A stretch of DNA of 64,000 nt from Desulfovermiculus halophilus DSM 18834 (GTDB lineage Bacteria > Desulfobacterota > Desulfovibrionia > Desulfovibrionales > Desulfothermaceae): contig NZ_JIAK01000011.1 of the NCBI RefSeq assembly GCF_000620765.1, positions 1 through 64,000 of the forward strand, written 5' to 3'. The notes under the pieces were generated by a model. The model did no database searches and was not told where the DNA came from. It worked only from the letters and a program-made list of their open reading frames with translations. The translations under genes were made by a program, and so were the position numbers. Shown here one piece after another: positions 15,292 through 24,284 of the stretch (the first letter of the stretch is position 1; each line of letters starts with the position of its first letter).

Positions 15292-16268
15292 GCTGCCCCA
15301 TCTATGTTCGGGCCGTCCCCTTCGACAAATCCCTGGTCACCCAGGCCCTGGAGGCCGGAGCGGACGGGATGCTGGTCGATGAAGAGCATGCCCAGGACGT
15401 CCTGGCCCTCAGCCGGACCCAGGTCCTCACCCCGGCGGATACAGTCAAGATTGAACTCACCGCGCCCGAGGATGAGGAAAGGGCCGCCCGGGCCCTGCAG
15501 GCCGGCCAGAGGGTCCTTCTGGCCCAGGGCTGGGAAATCATCCCGGTGGAGAACCTCTTGGCCCATGACGCCTCCGGCCTTTTGGGCCTGGAGGTGGCCG
15601 ACCTGGAGCAGGCCCGCCTGGCCCAAGGAATACTGGAACGGGGAGCTGATTTCATGGTCTTTTGTCCTCAAGACCCGGCCGGCCTTACACCCATGCTGCA
15701 GGAGCTCAAGCTTCGCCAGGAAGCAATCGATTTGGAGTCCGCTGAAATAACTGAAATCACCCCCGTCGGCCTGGGACACCGGGTCTGCGTGGACACCTGC
15801 TCTCTCCTGCACACCGGACAAGGCCTGCTGGTCGGCAACTCCAGCACCTTCACCTTTCTGGTCCATGCCGAAACAGAGTCCAACCCCTACGTCGCAGACC
15901 GGCCCTTTCGGATCAACGCCGGGGCGGCCCATGCCTACGTCCTGCTCCCCGGGGACCGGACAGCCTATCTCCAGGAGCTGGGAGCGGGCCGGGAGGTCCT
16001 GATCGTGGACGCCCAGGGACAGACCCAGGGGGCCACTGTGGGCCGGGCCAAGGTAGAAGTCCGTCCCCTTCTGCTGATCACCGCCCGGACCGCAGACCGG
16101 ACCGGACACATCTTTGTCCAGAACGCGGAGACCATCCGCCTGGTCAGGGCGGACGGCAGGCCGGCCAGCGTGGTCTCCCTGCAGCCCTCGGACCAGATCC
16201 TGTGCCGCACCGATGCGGCCGGGCGCCACTTTGGAATGCGGATCCAGGAAAGCATCGAGGAAAAATGA
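15288..16268 (+). CDS. 3-dehydroquinate synthase II (AroB')
   Basis: A 326-residue protein of the archaeal-type dehydroquinate synthase family, which oxidatively deaminates and cyclises the AroA' product to 3-dehydroquinate using NAD. Recognisable features are the C-terminal segments [20 protein letters not shown]-like [12 protein letters not shown], and [20 protein letters not shown], all diagnostic of this family. It overlaps the upstream gene by four bases (ATGA), indicating translational coupling. Length is usual. Confidence 0.93.
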   Translation: MSCPIYVRAVPFDKSLVTQALEAGADGMLVDEEHAQDVLALSRTQVLTPADTVKIELTAPEDEERAARALQAGQRVLLAQGWEIIPVENLLAHDASGLLGLEVADLEQARLAQGILERGADFMVFCPQDPAGLTPMLQELKLRQEAIDLESAEITEITPVGLGHRVCVDTCSLLHTGQGLLVGNSSTFTFLVHAETESNPYVADRPFRINAGAAHAYVLLPGDRTAYLQELGAGREVLIVDAQGQTQGATVGRAKVEVRPLLLITARTADRTGHIFVQNAETIRLVRADGRPASVVSLQPSDQILCRTDAAGRHFGMRIQESIEEK

Positions 16269-17425
16269 CCATGAACGGCCCATCCCCTTCTCCCCAGACG
16301 GTCCACAATCTGGATCTGACTCAGATCCGCGAGGAGATCAATCAGCTGGACTCCCAGCTGGTCCAGCTGCTCAATCAGCGGGCCCGCTTGAGCATAGCCG
16401 TGGGACAGCTGAAGAACTCAGGCCGGGAGAGCGTGTTCAAGCCCTTTCGGGAAAAGGACGTTCTGGACCGGATCCTGGAGGCCAATCCCGGGCCCCTGCC
16501 AGCCGAGCACCTGCAGGCCATTTACCGGGAGATCCTCTCCTCCTCCCGCAGCCTGCAGCGCCCCCAGAGAGTGGTCTACCTGGGCCCGGAAGGCACATTC
16601 TCCTACTACGCCGGGCTACACTACCTGGGGCGGGCCTCGTCCTTCACCCCCTGCCCGAACCTGGAGGAGGTCTTTCGGGCCGTCCGCTCCCGGCAGGCCG
16701 AGCTGGGCATCATTCCCCTGGAAAACTCCCTGCAGGGATCGGTGGGCCAAAGCCTGGATCTCTTCCTTCGCTACGAAGTCTTCATTCAGGCCGAGATCTT
16801 CTGCCGCATCAGTCACAGCCTGTTGTCCACCGCAGAGCGCCTCGCCGACATCCAGGTGGTCTTCTCCCATCCCCAGGCCCTGCAGCAGTGCACCTCTTGG
16901 CTGGCCGGCCATGTCCCCCAGGCCCAGATAGTCCCCATGCCCAGCACGGCTGCCGGGGCCGAACGGGCCCGGACCGAACCCGGGACAGCAGCCATTGCCC
17001 ACCCCGGCCTGGCCCGCAGCCTGGGGCTGACGGTCATGCGCACCGGGATTGAGGACCTGCCCGAAAACTGGACCCGATTCTTGATCATCGGCCCGGATCA
17101 CCCGCCCCAGGGCAACCGGGACAAGACCTCCCTGGTCTTCACCCTCCCGGATCGCCCGGGCTCTCTGGCCGCAGTCCTCAACCTCCTGGCCCGGGAAGGG
17201 GTAAATATGAAAAAGCTGGAATCCAGACCTTCGGGAGGAGAACGCTGGCAGTACGTCTTTTTCGCCGACGTGGAGTGCGACCTCTCCGGACAGGAGTATG
17301 CCCAGCTCATGCAGGAGATGGGCTCCGCCTGCCACAGCCTGCGCATATTGGGCAGCTATCCCAACGGTCCGGGATTGGACCTGGCCGCGTCCCATCAGGT
17401 GCAGAACGGGGAGGATCCGGCATGA
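16265..17425 (+). CDS. pheA: Bifunctional chorismate mutase / prephenate dehydratase (P-protein)
   Basis: A 386-residue P-protein for phenylalanine. Residues 15-95 are an AroQ-type chorismate mutase (IREEINQLDSQLVQLLNQRARL, then FREKDVLDRI). Residues 105-280 are prephenate dehydratase (YLGPEGTFSYYAG, then GIIPLENSLQGSV and a TRFLIIG segment). Residues 295-380 are an ACT domain (LVFTLPDRPGSLAAVLNLLAREG, ESRPSG), the usual phenylalanine-binding feedback site. It starts with ATGA overlapping the aroB' stop. A longer upstream frame exists but lacks a start signal. Confidence 0.95.
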   Translation: MTMNGPSPSPQTVHNLDLTQIREEINQLDSQLVQLLNQRARLSIAVGQLKNSGRESVFKPFREKDVLDRILEANPGPLPAEHLQAIYREILSSSRSLQRPQRVVYLGPEGTFSYYAGLHYLGRASSFTPCPNLEEVFRAVRSRQAELGIIPLENSLQGSVGQSLDLFLRYEVFIQAEIFCRISHSLLSTAERLADIQVVFSHPQALQQCTSWLAGHVPQAQIVPMPSTAAGAERARTEPGTAAIAHPGLARSLGLTVMRTGIEDLPENWTRFLIIGPDHPPQGNRDKTSLVFTLPDRPGSLAAVLNLLAREGVNMKKLESRPSGGERWQYVFFADVECDLSGQEYAQLMQEMGSACHSLRILGSYPNGPGLDLAASHQVQNGEDPA

Positions 17426-18744
17426 GCATTGCCGTTCAGGTTCCGGCCAGCAAGTCCGTATCTCATCGGGCGGTCATCGCTGCGGCCCTTGCCCCGGGAT
17501 CCTCCATCCTGTCCAATGTCCTGGACAGCGAGGACCTGCGCTGCACTGTTCACTGCCTGCAGGCCCTGGGGGCCGGAATTGAGGTCACCTCCGACGGCGA
17601 CCTGGCCGTTTCCGGGATCGACCCCCGGACCATTGCCGGGAATGCGACTGTGTCCTTGGACGTGGGCGAATCCGGGACCACCTGCCGGCTGATCCTCCCA
17701 GTGGCCGCCCTGGGCCGGGTCCCATGCCGCGTATTCGGCAGGGGGCGCATGCATCAGCGCCCCATCCAGGAGCTGGCCAGGGCCCTCTCTGAGCAGGGAT
17801 GCGGGGTCCGGTACGAAGATCGCCCCGGATGTCCGCCCCTGGTCCTCACCCCCCACGGACTGAGCGGGGGACGGGTGGAGATCAGCCTGGAGCAGTCCAG
17901 CCAGTATCTCTCAGGGCTGCTCCTGGCCGCTCCCTATGCCCGCTTTGCATTGACCATCGCCATCACGGGAAAAACGGTCCTTTCCTGGCCCTATGTGGCC
18001 CTGACCCTGCAGGTTATGCAGGCCTTCGGGCGGAGGGCAAGGGTACAGACCTGCACCCAGGCCGGTGAGTGGCTGGACGCGGACTGGACCGGGCTGACCG
18101 ATATCGTTCCCGGAGGAATCAGATTCATCGTGCCCCCGGGTCCCTACACCCCGGGCCGCTTTCAGGTCGAGGGGGACTGGAGCAATGCCTCGTACTTCCT
18201 GGCCGCCGGTCTGCTCCATCCCCGGGGAGTGCGTCTTTTGGGCCTGAACCCGGACTCTATGCAGGGCGACCGGCAGATCCTGGACATCCTGCGGTCCATG
18301 GGAGCCGTGCCCCGGGTCGACCAGCAGGAGATAGCCCTTGCCCCGGCCAGGCTTCAGGGTACAGACGCTGATATGGGATACTGTCCGGATCTGGTGCCCA
18401 CCGTGGCCGTCCTGGCCGCCTTGGCCCACTCTCCGACCAGGATCACCAACGTGGCCCATCTGCGGCTGAAGGAAAGCGACCGGGCCCAGGCCATGGCCAC
18501 GGAACTGGGACGAATCGGAACCCGGGTGGATCTCCGGGAGGACGGGATGATCATCTCCCCCCGGCCCCTGCCCCGGAACCGGCGCATCCGCTTTTGCACC
18601 TACGGCGACCACCGGGTGGCCATGAGCCTCTCCATTCTGGGCCTGGCCGGCATACAGGTCGAGCTGGATCAGCCGGGGTGTGTGGCCAAGTCCTTCCCTG
18701 GGTTCTGGGATGCCTGGAAGGCCTTTATGGAGGACGAGTCATGA
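17422..18744 (+). CDS. aroA: 3-phosphoshikimate 1-carboxyvinyltransferase (EPSP synthase)
   Basis: A 440-residue EPSP synthase joining shikimate 3-phosphate and phosphoenolpyruvate. Motifs: VPASKSVSHR at the N-terminus, LDVGESGTTCRLILPVAAL near residue 80 (the SGT/R region), EGDWSNASYFLAAGLL in the C-terminal half, and LKESDRAQAMATEL plus GDHRVAMS near the end. A stop/start overlap (ATGA) couples it to pheA. The active-site triad region reads ESGTTCR, slightly different from the common NAGTAxR pattern. Confidence 0.95.
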   Translation: MSIAVQVPASKSVSHRAVIAAALAPGSSILSNVLDSEDLRCTVHCLQALGAGIEVTSDGDLAVSGIDPRTIAGNATVSLDVGESGTTCRLILPVAALGRVPCRVFGRGRMHQRPIQELARALSEQGCGVRYEDRPGCPPLVLTPHGLSGGRVEISLEQSSQYLSGLLLAAPYARFALTIAITGKTVLSWPYVALTLQVMQAFGRRARVQTCTQAGEWLDADWTGLTDIVPGGIRFIVPPGPYTPGRFQVEGDWSNASYFLAAGLLHPRGVRLLGLNPDSMQGDRQILDILRSMGAVPRVDQQEIALAPARLQGTDADMGYCPDLVPTVAVLAALAHSPTRITNVAHLRLKESDRAQAMATELGRIGTRVDLREDGMIISPRPLPRNRRIRFCTYGDHRVAMSLSILGLAGIQVELDQPGCVAKSFPGFWDAWKAFMEDES

Positions 18745-19523
18745 GTGTTCCAGCAAACCAGATCCATACGGTAACCCTGATCGGGGCCCAGGGGGGCATG
18801 GGCCGGCTCCTGGCCGCACGCATGCGGGACAGCGGCCTGCGTGTTTCCGGCTGTGACCGCCCCCTGCTGCCGGAGCAGATAGAAGCCAACCTGAACCGGT
18901 CCGATCTCGTGCTCCTGGCCGTCCCCATAGAGGCCATGCCCGAGGTCCTGGACACCATCGGCCCCTGCCTGCCCCCAAGGGCAATCCTGGCTGATATCTG
19001 TTCAGTCAAGGAGCAGCCGCTGCGCCTGATGCTGGATGCCCATGCCGGGCCGGTGGTCGGAACCCACCCCCTGTTCGGTCCCCGCCCTGAACCGGAGACC
19101 GCGCTGAAGGTGGCCGTCGTCCCCGGTCGAGACGAGCCTGCCTGCGGCACAGTGCACGACTTTTTCCGCACCTTGCGCCTCGCCCCCTTCGCCACCACCG
19201 CCCGGATTCACGATCAGGCCATGGCCAGGATCCAGGGGCTGAATTTCGTGACCACCATTTCCTATCTGGCCGCAGCTGCTCAGGATCAGGAGATCATGGA
19301 CTTCATCACCCCCTCGTTCCAGCGCAGGCTGCAGGCCGCGCAGAAAATGCTGACCCAGGACGGATCCCTGTTTCAGACCCTGTTCGAAGCCAACCCCTAC
19401 AGCCAGGACGCAGTCCGGCACTTCCGGCGTTTCCTGAATCTGGCCGCAGCCGGAGAGCTGGACCTGCTCCAGGACATGGCCGCCTGGTGGTGGAGTGGTG
19501 CCCAATCCGGGGGAGAACCGTGA
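18741..19523 (+). CDS. tyrA: Prephenate dehydrogenase
   Basis: A 260-residue NAD(P)-dependent enzyme of the tyrosine branch. The Rossmann motif is LIGAQGGMGRLLAARM at residues 12-27; LADICSVKEQPLRLM and VVGTHPLFGPRP match the prephenate-binding region, and the helix at RIQGLNFVTTISYLA carries the catalytic-site side of the C-terminal domain. It has no chorismate mutase or ACT domain, so feedback control may rest on the attenuator and on pheA. It overlaps aroA by four bases. A terminator follows it. Confidence 0.92.
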   Translation: MSVPANQIHTVTLIGAQGGMGRLLAARMRDSGLRVSGCDRPLLPEQIEANLNRSDLVLLAVPIEAMPEVLDTIGPCLPPRAILADICSVKEQPLRLMLDAHAGPVVGTHPLFGPRPEPETALKVAVVPGRDEPACGTVHDFFRTLRLAPFATTARIHDQAMARIQGLNFVTTISYLAAAAQDQEIMDFITPSFQRRLQAAQKMLTQDGSLFQTLFEANPYSQDAVRHFRRFLNLAAAGELDLLQDMAAWWWSGAQSGGEP

Positions 19524-19551
19524 CCTGCCGCTGAACCGCCAGCAGGATTCA

Positions 19552-19584
19552 GGCCGCGTTCCCCCCCGGAACGCGGCCTTTTTT
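19552..19584 (+). terminator. Internal terminator between tyrA and trpE
   Basis: GGCCGCGTTCC (19552-19562) and GGAACGCGGCC (19568-19578) form a perfect 11-bp stem with a C5 loop, followed by T6. It sits 28 bases after tyrA and 49 bases before trpE, within the 12-gene operon. No Trp-rich leader ORF or competing stem is apparent, so it may simply reduce read-through into the trp genes, or a promoter may lie close by. Confidence 0.85.
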
Positions 19585-19632
19585 GTGCTCACATCCAAAC
19601 CCTTGACCCCAACAGCACAGGAGCCTTTGTTT

Positions 19633-21048
19633 ATGGACATGGAGATCGCCCTGCACCAGCAGGCCAGAATACTGCCCGCCGACACCCAGACCCCGGTCAG
19701 CCTGTACCTGGATCTGATCCGGGATGCCCCCGGAATCCTGCTCGAAAGCGCGGAAGTTGACGGCCACATGGGCCGCTATAGTCTGTTGGCCTGGGACTTC
19801 TCCCTGCTGCTCACCTGCCGGGAAGGGAATCTGCACTGCACCCCCCTGCATCCGGACTGCGAACCCTTGGCCCGGCTCAATGGCCAGCCTTTGCTTTCCG
19901 GTCTGCGCGGGGTGATGCGGGCATTGCGCATCCTGCCTCCGGAAGGGGGCCCGGACCTCCCGCCCATGACCAGATCCCTGCTCGGATCCTTCGGCTACGG
20001 GCTGGCCGGGGTGTTCGAGCCCAGGCTGCGGCATGTTCTGCCTCCGGAGAACGCCCATCTGCAGCTGGTCCTTCCCGCTCAGCAGATCCTGTTCGACCAC
20101 CTGCATTCCAGATGCATCTATCTCGGGCTCAATCAGGATGAACCCACCTCTTTTGCCTCCTCCCGGGAGCATTCCGCCCAGGTCCACACCGGGCCGGTGC
20201 AGTCCACCCCTGATCAAAACGCCTACCGCCGGGCGGTGGAACGGACCCGGGAAATGATCCACGCCGGAGAAGCCATCCAGGTCGTGCTCTCCACCAGGTT
20301 CCAGACCCGGTTTTCCGGGTCCCCGTTTTCCGTGTACCGCCGCCTGCGCCAGGTCAACCCCTCCCCGTACATGTTCTTTCTCCAGCTCCCGGAAATGACC
20401 GTTCTCGGCTCCTCCCCGGAGCTGCTGGTCCGCTGCACCAATGGGTATCTGGAGGAGCATCCCATAGCCGGGACCAGGAAACGGGGCCGCACCGCGCAGG
20501 AGGACGAGGCATTGGCCCGGGAGCTGAGCACAGACCAAAAGGAACGGGCCGAGCACGTCATGCTCGTGGATCTGGCCCGCAACGACCTGGGCCGGGTCGC
20601 TGCTCCGGGCAGCGTGGAGGTCAGCTCCTTTCTCCAGGTGGAGCGATTCTCCCATGTCATGCACCTCACCTCCTCGGTCTCGGCCCGGCTGGCCCCGGAA
20701 TTGGACGCCCTGGACGTCCTCCGGGCCGCGTTTCCGGCCGGAACGGTCAGCGGCGCCCCCAAGATCCGGGCCATGGAGATCATCGCCCAGGAGGAGGAGC
20801 TGCCCCGGGGCCCGTATGCCGGAGCCGTCGGCTGGCTGGGCCTGGACCCAGGCAGGGTGGACCTGGACACCGGAATCACCATCCGCTCCTTGTGGCTTCA
20901 GGACGGCCAGCTCATGTGGCAGGCCGGAGCAGGCATAGTCAGCGATTCCGATCCCCAGGCCGAATGGGAGGAATGCCAGAGCAAGGCCTCAGTGGTCACC
21001 CATATCCTCAATCAGAACGGAGGCAGCGATGTATTTGCTCATCGATAA
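19633..21048 (+). CDS. trpE: Anthranilate synthase component I
   Basis: A 471-residue chorismate-using enzyme that makes anthranilate with TrpG. The C-terminal catalytic half is clear: SPYMFFLQLPEMTVLGSSPELLVR, PIAGTRKRG, DLARNDLGRVA, FPAGTVSGAPKIRAMEII and DTGITIRSLW. The feedback motif of Trp-sensitive enzymes is near the N-terminus (LLESAEVDGHMGRYS). The ATG at 19633 follows CAGGAG; the frame stays open upstream through the terminator, but that part has no start signal. It overlaps trpG by 20 bases. Confidence 0.95.
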   Translation: MDMEIALHQQARILPADTQTPVSLYLDLIRDAPGILLESAEVDGHMGRYSLLAWDFSLLLTCREGNLHCTPLHPDCEPLARLNGQPLLSGLRGVMRALRILPPEGGPDLPPMTRSLLGSFGYGLAGVFEPRLRHVLPPENAHLQLVLPAQQILFDHLHSRCIYLGLNQDEPTSFASSREHSAQVHTGPVQSTPDQNAYRRAVERTREMIHAGEAIQVVLSTRFQTRFSGSPFSVYRRLRQVNPSPYMFFLQLPEMTVLGSSPELLVRCTNGYLEEHPIAGTRKRGRTAQEDEALARELSTDQKERAEHVMLVDLARNDLGRVAAPGSVEVSSFLQVERFSHVMHLTSSVSARLAPELDALDVLRAAFPAGTVSGAPKIRAMEIIAQEEELPRGPYAGAVGWLGLDPGRVDLDTGITIRSLWLQDGQLMWQAGAGIVSDSDPQAEWEECQSKASVVTHILNQNGGSDVFAHR

Positions 21049-21712
21049 CTATGATTCCTTTACCTACAATCTGGTTCAGGTCCTGCAGGGGCTGGATATC
21101 TTCCCCCGGGTTCTGCGCCACGATCATCCCGGTCTCCTCTCTCTGGCCGCAGCCCCGTCCCTGCAAGCGGTGATCATCTCCCCCGGCCCCGGAGGGCCGG
21201 ACAATGCCGGAGAGTGCCTGGAGTTTCTGCGGGCCCTGCCCTCCCGCGTCCCGGTCCTGGGGGTCTGTCTGGGCCATCAGATCCTGGCCAGCCACGCCGG
21301 GTATCCAGTCATCCGGTCCGGGCGGATCATGCACGGCAAGACTTCAGCCGTCTCTCACCGGGGAAGCGGTCTGTTCACCGGCCTGCCCCAGCCTTTCACT
21401 GCAACCAGATACCACTCCCTGATCATGGACTGCAGTCCGCAAAGCACCACCCTGGAGGTGGAGGTCACGGCCTGGAGCGAGCACGGTGAGCCCATGGCTC
21501 TGGCCTATGCCGATCGGCCCTGGATGGGGATTCAGTTCCATCCGGAATCCATTCTCACTCCGGACGGCCCCGCCCTGATCCGCAACTTTGTCCGCCACGT
21601 AGGGACAATCCCGGACCGTAAGCCGGATGCGGACCGCCCTGCTTCGTCCATGCCCTCTGCGGCTGACCAGCCTGCAAAGCACAGAAATCAGAACCACATA
21701 TCCGCTGCATAA
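21029..21712 (+). CDS. trpG: Anthranilate synthase component II (glutamine amidotransferase)
   Basis: A 227-residue class I glutamine amidotransferase that feeds ammonia to TrpE. The nucleophile is in GVCLGHQ, the oxyanion region is SPGPGGPDNAG and the His/Glu pair is in GIQFHPESILT. The last 30 residues are a charged, low-complexity tail not found in the usual ~190-residue form. It overlaps the end of trpE and is followed 11 bases later by trpD. The single-domain form means trpG and trpD are not fused here. Confidence 0.95.
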   Translation: MYLLIDNYDSFTYNLVQVLQGLDIFPRVLRHDHPGLLSLAAAPSLQAVIISPGPGGPDNAGECLEFLRALPSRVPVLGVCLGHQILASHAGYPVIRSGRIMHGKTSAVSHRGSGLFTGLPQPFTATRYHSLIMDCSPQSTTLEVEVTAWSEHGEPMALAYADRPWMGIQFHPESILTPDGPALIRNFVRHVGTIPDRKPDADRPASSMPSAADQPAKHRNQNHISAA

Positions 21713-21723
21713 AGGAGCCCGCC

Positions 21724-22722
21724 ATGATCGTAACCCAAAGCCTGGAACGCCTGGCCAGCAGCCAGGATCTCTCCGAAAGTGCCGCCGCCCGATGTTTTGA
21801 CCATCTGTTTTCCGGGCAGATGAGTCCGGCCCAATCCGGGGCCTTCCTTTTGGGCCTGCGGGTCAAGGGAGCCACCAGTCAGGAGATGGCCGCGGCAGTC
21901 CACTCGGCCCTTAAGCACTCCCGGCAGTGCCCCGCGGTTCACGGCCGCAGCATCGACACCTGCGGTACCGGAGGAGACGGGAAGAAAAGCTTTAACTGCT
22001 CCACGGCCGTTTCCTTCTTCCTGGCCCATATGGGCTACCAGGTGGTCAAGCACGGAAACCGGGCAGTCTCCAGCGCCTGCGGCAGCGCTGACGTCATCGA
22101 GGCCATGAACATCCCCTTTGCCCAGACCGCGGAGGAGGTCCATACCTCCCTGGCGGCCTCCAACTTCGCCTTTCTCTTTGCCCCTTCCTTCCATCCGGCC
22201 CTTGCCCATATCGCCCCCATCCGCAAGGACCTGGGCATCCCCACCCTGTTCAACCTCATGGGGCCCCTGCTGAACCCGGCCCGGCCCACGCATCAGCTCC
22301 TGGGAGTCGGCGATCCGCGGGCCGTTTCCCTGGTGGCCGACGTCCTGGCCAGATCCGGAGTCCAGGCCGGCGCAGTCGTCCACGGGGCAAAAGGCTTTGA
22401 TGAGCTTACCCCCTGCGGGGTGAATACCGTGATCATGATCCGCAACGGAAGGTGCACACCTGCGGACGTCGACCCGGCCGGCCTGGGTATCCCCAAATGC
22501 AGTCCGGACCAGCTTGCGGCCGGGGACAAGGAGACCGCCCTGCACATCATGCGCGATCTCCTCCAGGGCCGAGGGACGGAAGCGGTCAAAAACATGGTGG
22601 CCCTGAACCTGGGCCTGGCCCTGTCCCTTCTGGACCAGGATCCGGATCTGGCCGGATGCGTCCGTCGAGCACGGCAGGTCGTGGACCGGGGGGTCATGAC
22701 CCCGATCGGGGCCGAGGCCTGA
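21724..22722 (+). CDS. trpD: Anthranilate phosphoribosyltransferase
   Basis: A 332-residue enzyme that joins anthranilate and phosphoribosyl pyrophosphate. Diagnostic motifs: DTCGTGGDGKKSFNCSTAVSF (PRPP loop), VKHGNRAVSSACGSADVIEAM, APSFHPALAHIAPIRKDLGIPTLFNLMGPLLNPA and a VHGAKGFDEL segment near the end. AAAGGAG lies ahead of the ATG. It continues the trpEGDCFBA order typical of Desulfovibrio. Confidence 0.96.
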   Translation: MIVTQSLERLASSQDLSESAAARCFDHLFSGQMSPAQSGAFLLGLRVKGATSQEMAAAVHSALKHSRQCPAVHGRSIDTCGTGGDGKKSFNCSTAVSFFLAHMGYQVVKHGNRAVSSACGSADVIEAMNIPFAQTAEEVHTSLAASNFAFLFAPSFHPALAHIAPIRKDLGIPTLFNLMGPLLNPARPTHQLLGVGDPRAVSLVADVLARSGVQAGAVVHGAKGFDELTPCGVNTVIMIRNGRCTPADVDPAGLGIPKCSPDQLAAGDKETALHIMRDLLQGRGTEAVKNMVALNLGLALSLLDQDPDLAGCVRRARQVVDRGVMTPIGAEA

Positions 22723-22770
22723 GCAGGATGACCAGAGCTTGATGCACGCCCAACCACAAAGGAAGCCCCT

Positions 22771-23628
22771 ATGTCCAGAACATCGGATACCGCCCGAACC
22801 CGGAAAACAGACATGCTCCAGCGCTTTGTCCGGGCCAAGGAACAGGAAACTGCCCGGCTGGAGCTGACCTATACCCAAACCGGCCCGCCCCCTGCGTGCC
22901 GTGAACGCTCACCGGCCCTGGCTTCGGCCTTGACTCAGGCCGGACCGGGAGCGGTCATAGCCGAATACAAGCCGGCCTCCCCCAGTCGAGGGGCCATTGC
23001 CCCGGACCTCTCCCCGGCCTCCGCCGCGGAGCTGTTCGCCCGCGGCGGGGCGGCGGCGGTGTCTGTACTCACCGACAGGACATTCTTCGGTTCCAGCCTG
23101 GATGCTTTGCCAGCCATGGCCGGCAGCAGGCTCCCCCTGCTGCGCAAGGACTTCATCATCCATCCGGCCCAGGTAACCGAAACCGCTGCAACCCCGGCCT
23201 CCGCCTTCCTGCTCATTGTCCGTCTGTTCTCCGCCCACCCCGAGGGGCTGGAGACAGTGTTCCAGGCCGGTATCCAGGCCGGCCTGGAGCCGGTGGTCGA
23301 GGTCTTCAACCGCCGGGATCTGGCCGCGGCCAAAGCTCTCGGGGCCGCAGTCATCCTGGTCAACAGCCGGGATCTGGACACCCTGGAGTTGAATATGGAC
23401 CTGCACCGGGAGCTTATTGCGGACCGGGAGGACAACGAGACCTGGATCTGCGCCAGCGGACTGTCCAGCCGGACCCAGATCCTGGACCGGGCCGAACTGG
23501 GCTACGCCGCCTGTCTGATTGGGACCTCCATCATGGACAGTCCGGACCGGCTGGGGGCCCTGCGGGCCTTGACCGAGGGCCTTGAGCCTCAGACAGGGAA
23601 ATGCCCCACAGCGGAGAGCAGAGCATGA
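22771..23628 (+). CDS. trpC: Indole-3-glycerol phosphate synthase
   Basis: A 285-residue TIM-barrel enzyme. Visible motifs are VIAEYKPASPSRGAI (the KxxSPS catalytic-lysine region), VSVLTDRTFFGSSLDAL, LLRKDFIIHPAQV, LVNSRDLDTLELN and the loop ending IGTSIMDSPD. It begins 48 bases after trpD, the widest gap of the trp segment, and overlaps trpF by four bases. It is not fused to TrpF, unlike the E. coli protein. Confidence 0.95.
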   Translation: MSRTSDTARTRKTDMLQRFVRAKEQETARLELTYTQTGPPPACRERSPALASALTQAGPGAVIAEYKPASPSRGAIAPDLSPASAAELFARGGAAAVSVLTDRTFFGSSLDALPAMAGSRLPLLRKDFIIHPAQVTETAATPASAFLLIVRLFSAHPEGLETVFQAGIQAGLEPVVEVFNRRDLAAAKALGAAVILVNSRDLDTLELNMDLHRELIADREDNETWICASGLSSRTQILDRAELGYAACLIGTSIMDSPDRLGALRALTEGLEPQTGKCPTAESRA

Positions 23629-24284
23629 AAGTCAAGGTCTGCGGCTTGACCAGAGCGGAAGATGTGGCAGCCTGCGCCAGGCTGGGGATTGATCTGATCG
23701 GATTTATCTTTCACCCCCAAAGCCCGCGCTTCGTCCGGCCTGAGCAGGCAGGCGCCTTGCCCCGGGGCACACCCGGCCGGGTTGGGGTCTTTGTCCGCCA
23801 GAGCCAAAGAGAGATTTCGGCCTGCATGCGCACCGCCGGCCTGGACCTGGCCCAGCTCCACGGCGGTCAATCCCCGGGGGAGTGCCTGGACCTCGGTCCG
23901 GAGCGGGTGCTCAAGGTCCTCTGGCCCCAGGGCTACCCCCATGCCCGGGCCATGCAGGAGGACCTGGAGCGCTTCGCCCCGGTCTGCTCCGCCTTTGTTC
24001 TGGACAGCGGACTGCATGGGGGCGGACACGGCCGGACCATTGATATGACCTGGATCGCAGACCTCGCGTTCCCCCGCCCCTGGTTCCTGGCCGGAGGGCT
24101 GACCCCGGACAACCTGGAACCCATGCTTCAGGCCTGCCGTCCGGACGGCGTGGATCTCAACTCCGGGGTGGAGCACTCCCCCGGGATCAAAAACCACAAA
24201 CGGATCGAACAATGCCTGGGACGCCTTGGAGCAAGGACCGACTCTCCATCCCCGGGCCAGGACGCAGAAAGGAGGAGACGATGA
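23625..24284 (+). CDS. trpF: Phosphoribosylanthranilate isomerase
   Basis: A 219-residue beta/alpha barrel. MKVKVCGLTRAEDV is the characteristic N-terminus with the catalytic Cys; GVFVRQ, LDLAQLHG, LDSG with GGHGRTIDMTW, and FLAGGLTPDNLEPM with GVDLNSGVEHSPGIK follow in the order expected for TrpF. The start codon overlaps the trpC stop (ATGA). It catalyses the Amadori step before TrpC. Confidence 0.95.
   Translation: MKVKVCGLTRAEDVAACARLGIDLIGFIFHPQSPRFVRPEQAGALPRGTPGRVGVFVRQSQREISACMRTAGLDLAQLHGGQSPGECLDLGPERVLKVLWPQGYPHARAMQEDLERFAPVCSAFVLDSGLHGGGHGRTIDMTWIADLAFPRPWFLAGGLTPDNLEPMLQACRPDGVDLNSGVEHSPGIKNHKRIEQCLGRLGARTDSPSPGQDAERRRR

Noticed and set aside
16202-16264. Longer N-terminus for pheA
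   Set aside because: The added 21 residues have no family match; the ATGA overlap with the upstream stop fits the coupled starts seen throughout the operon.
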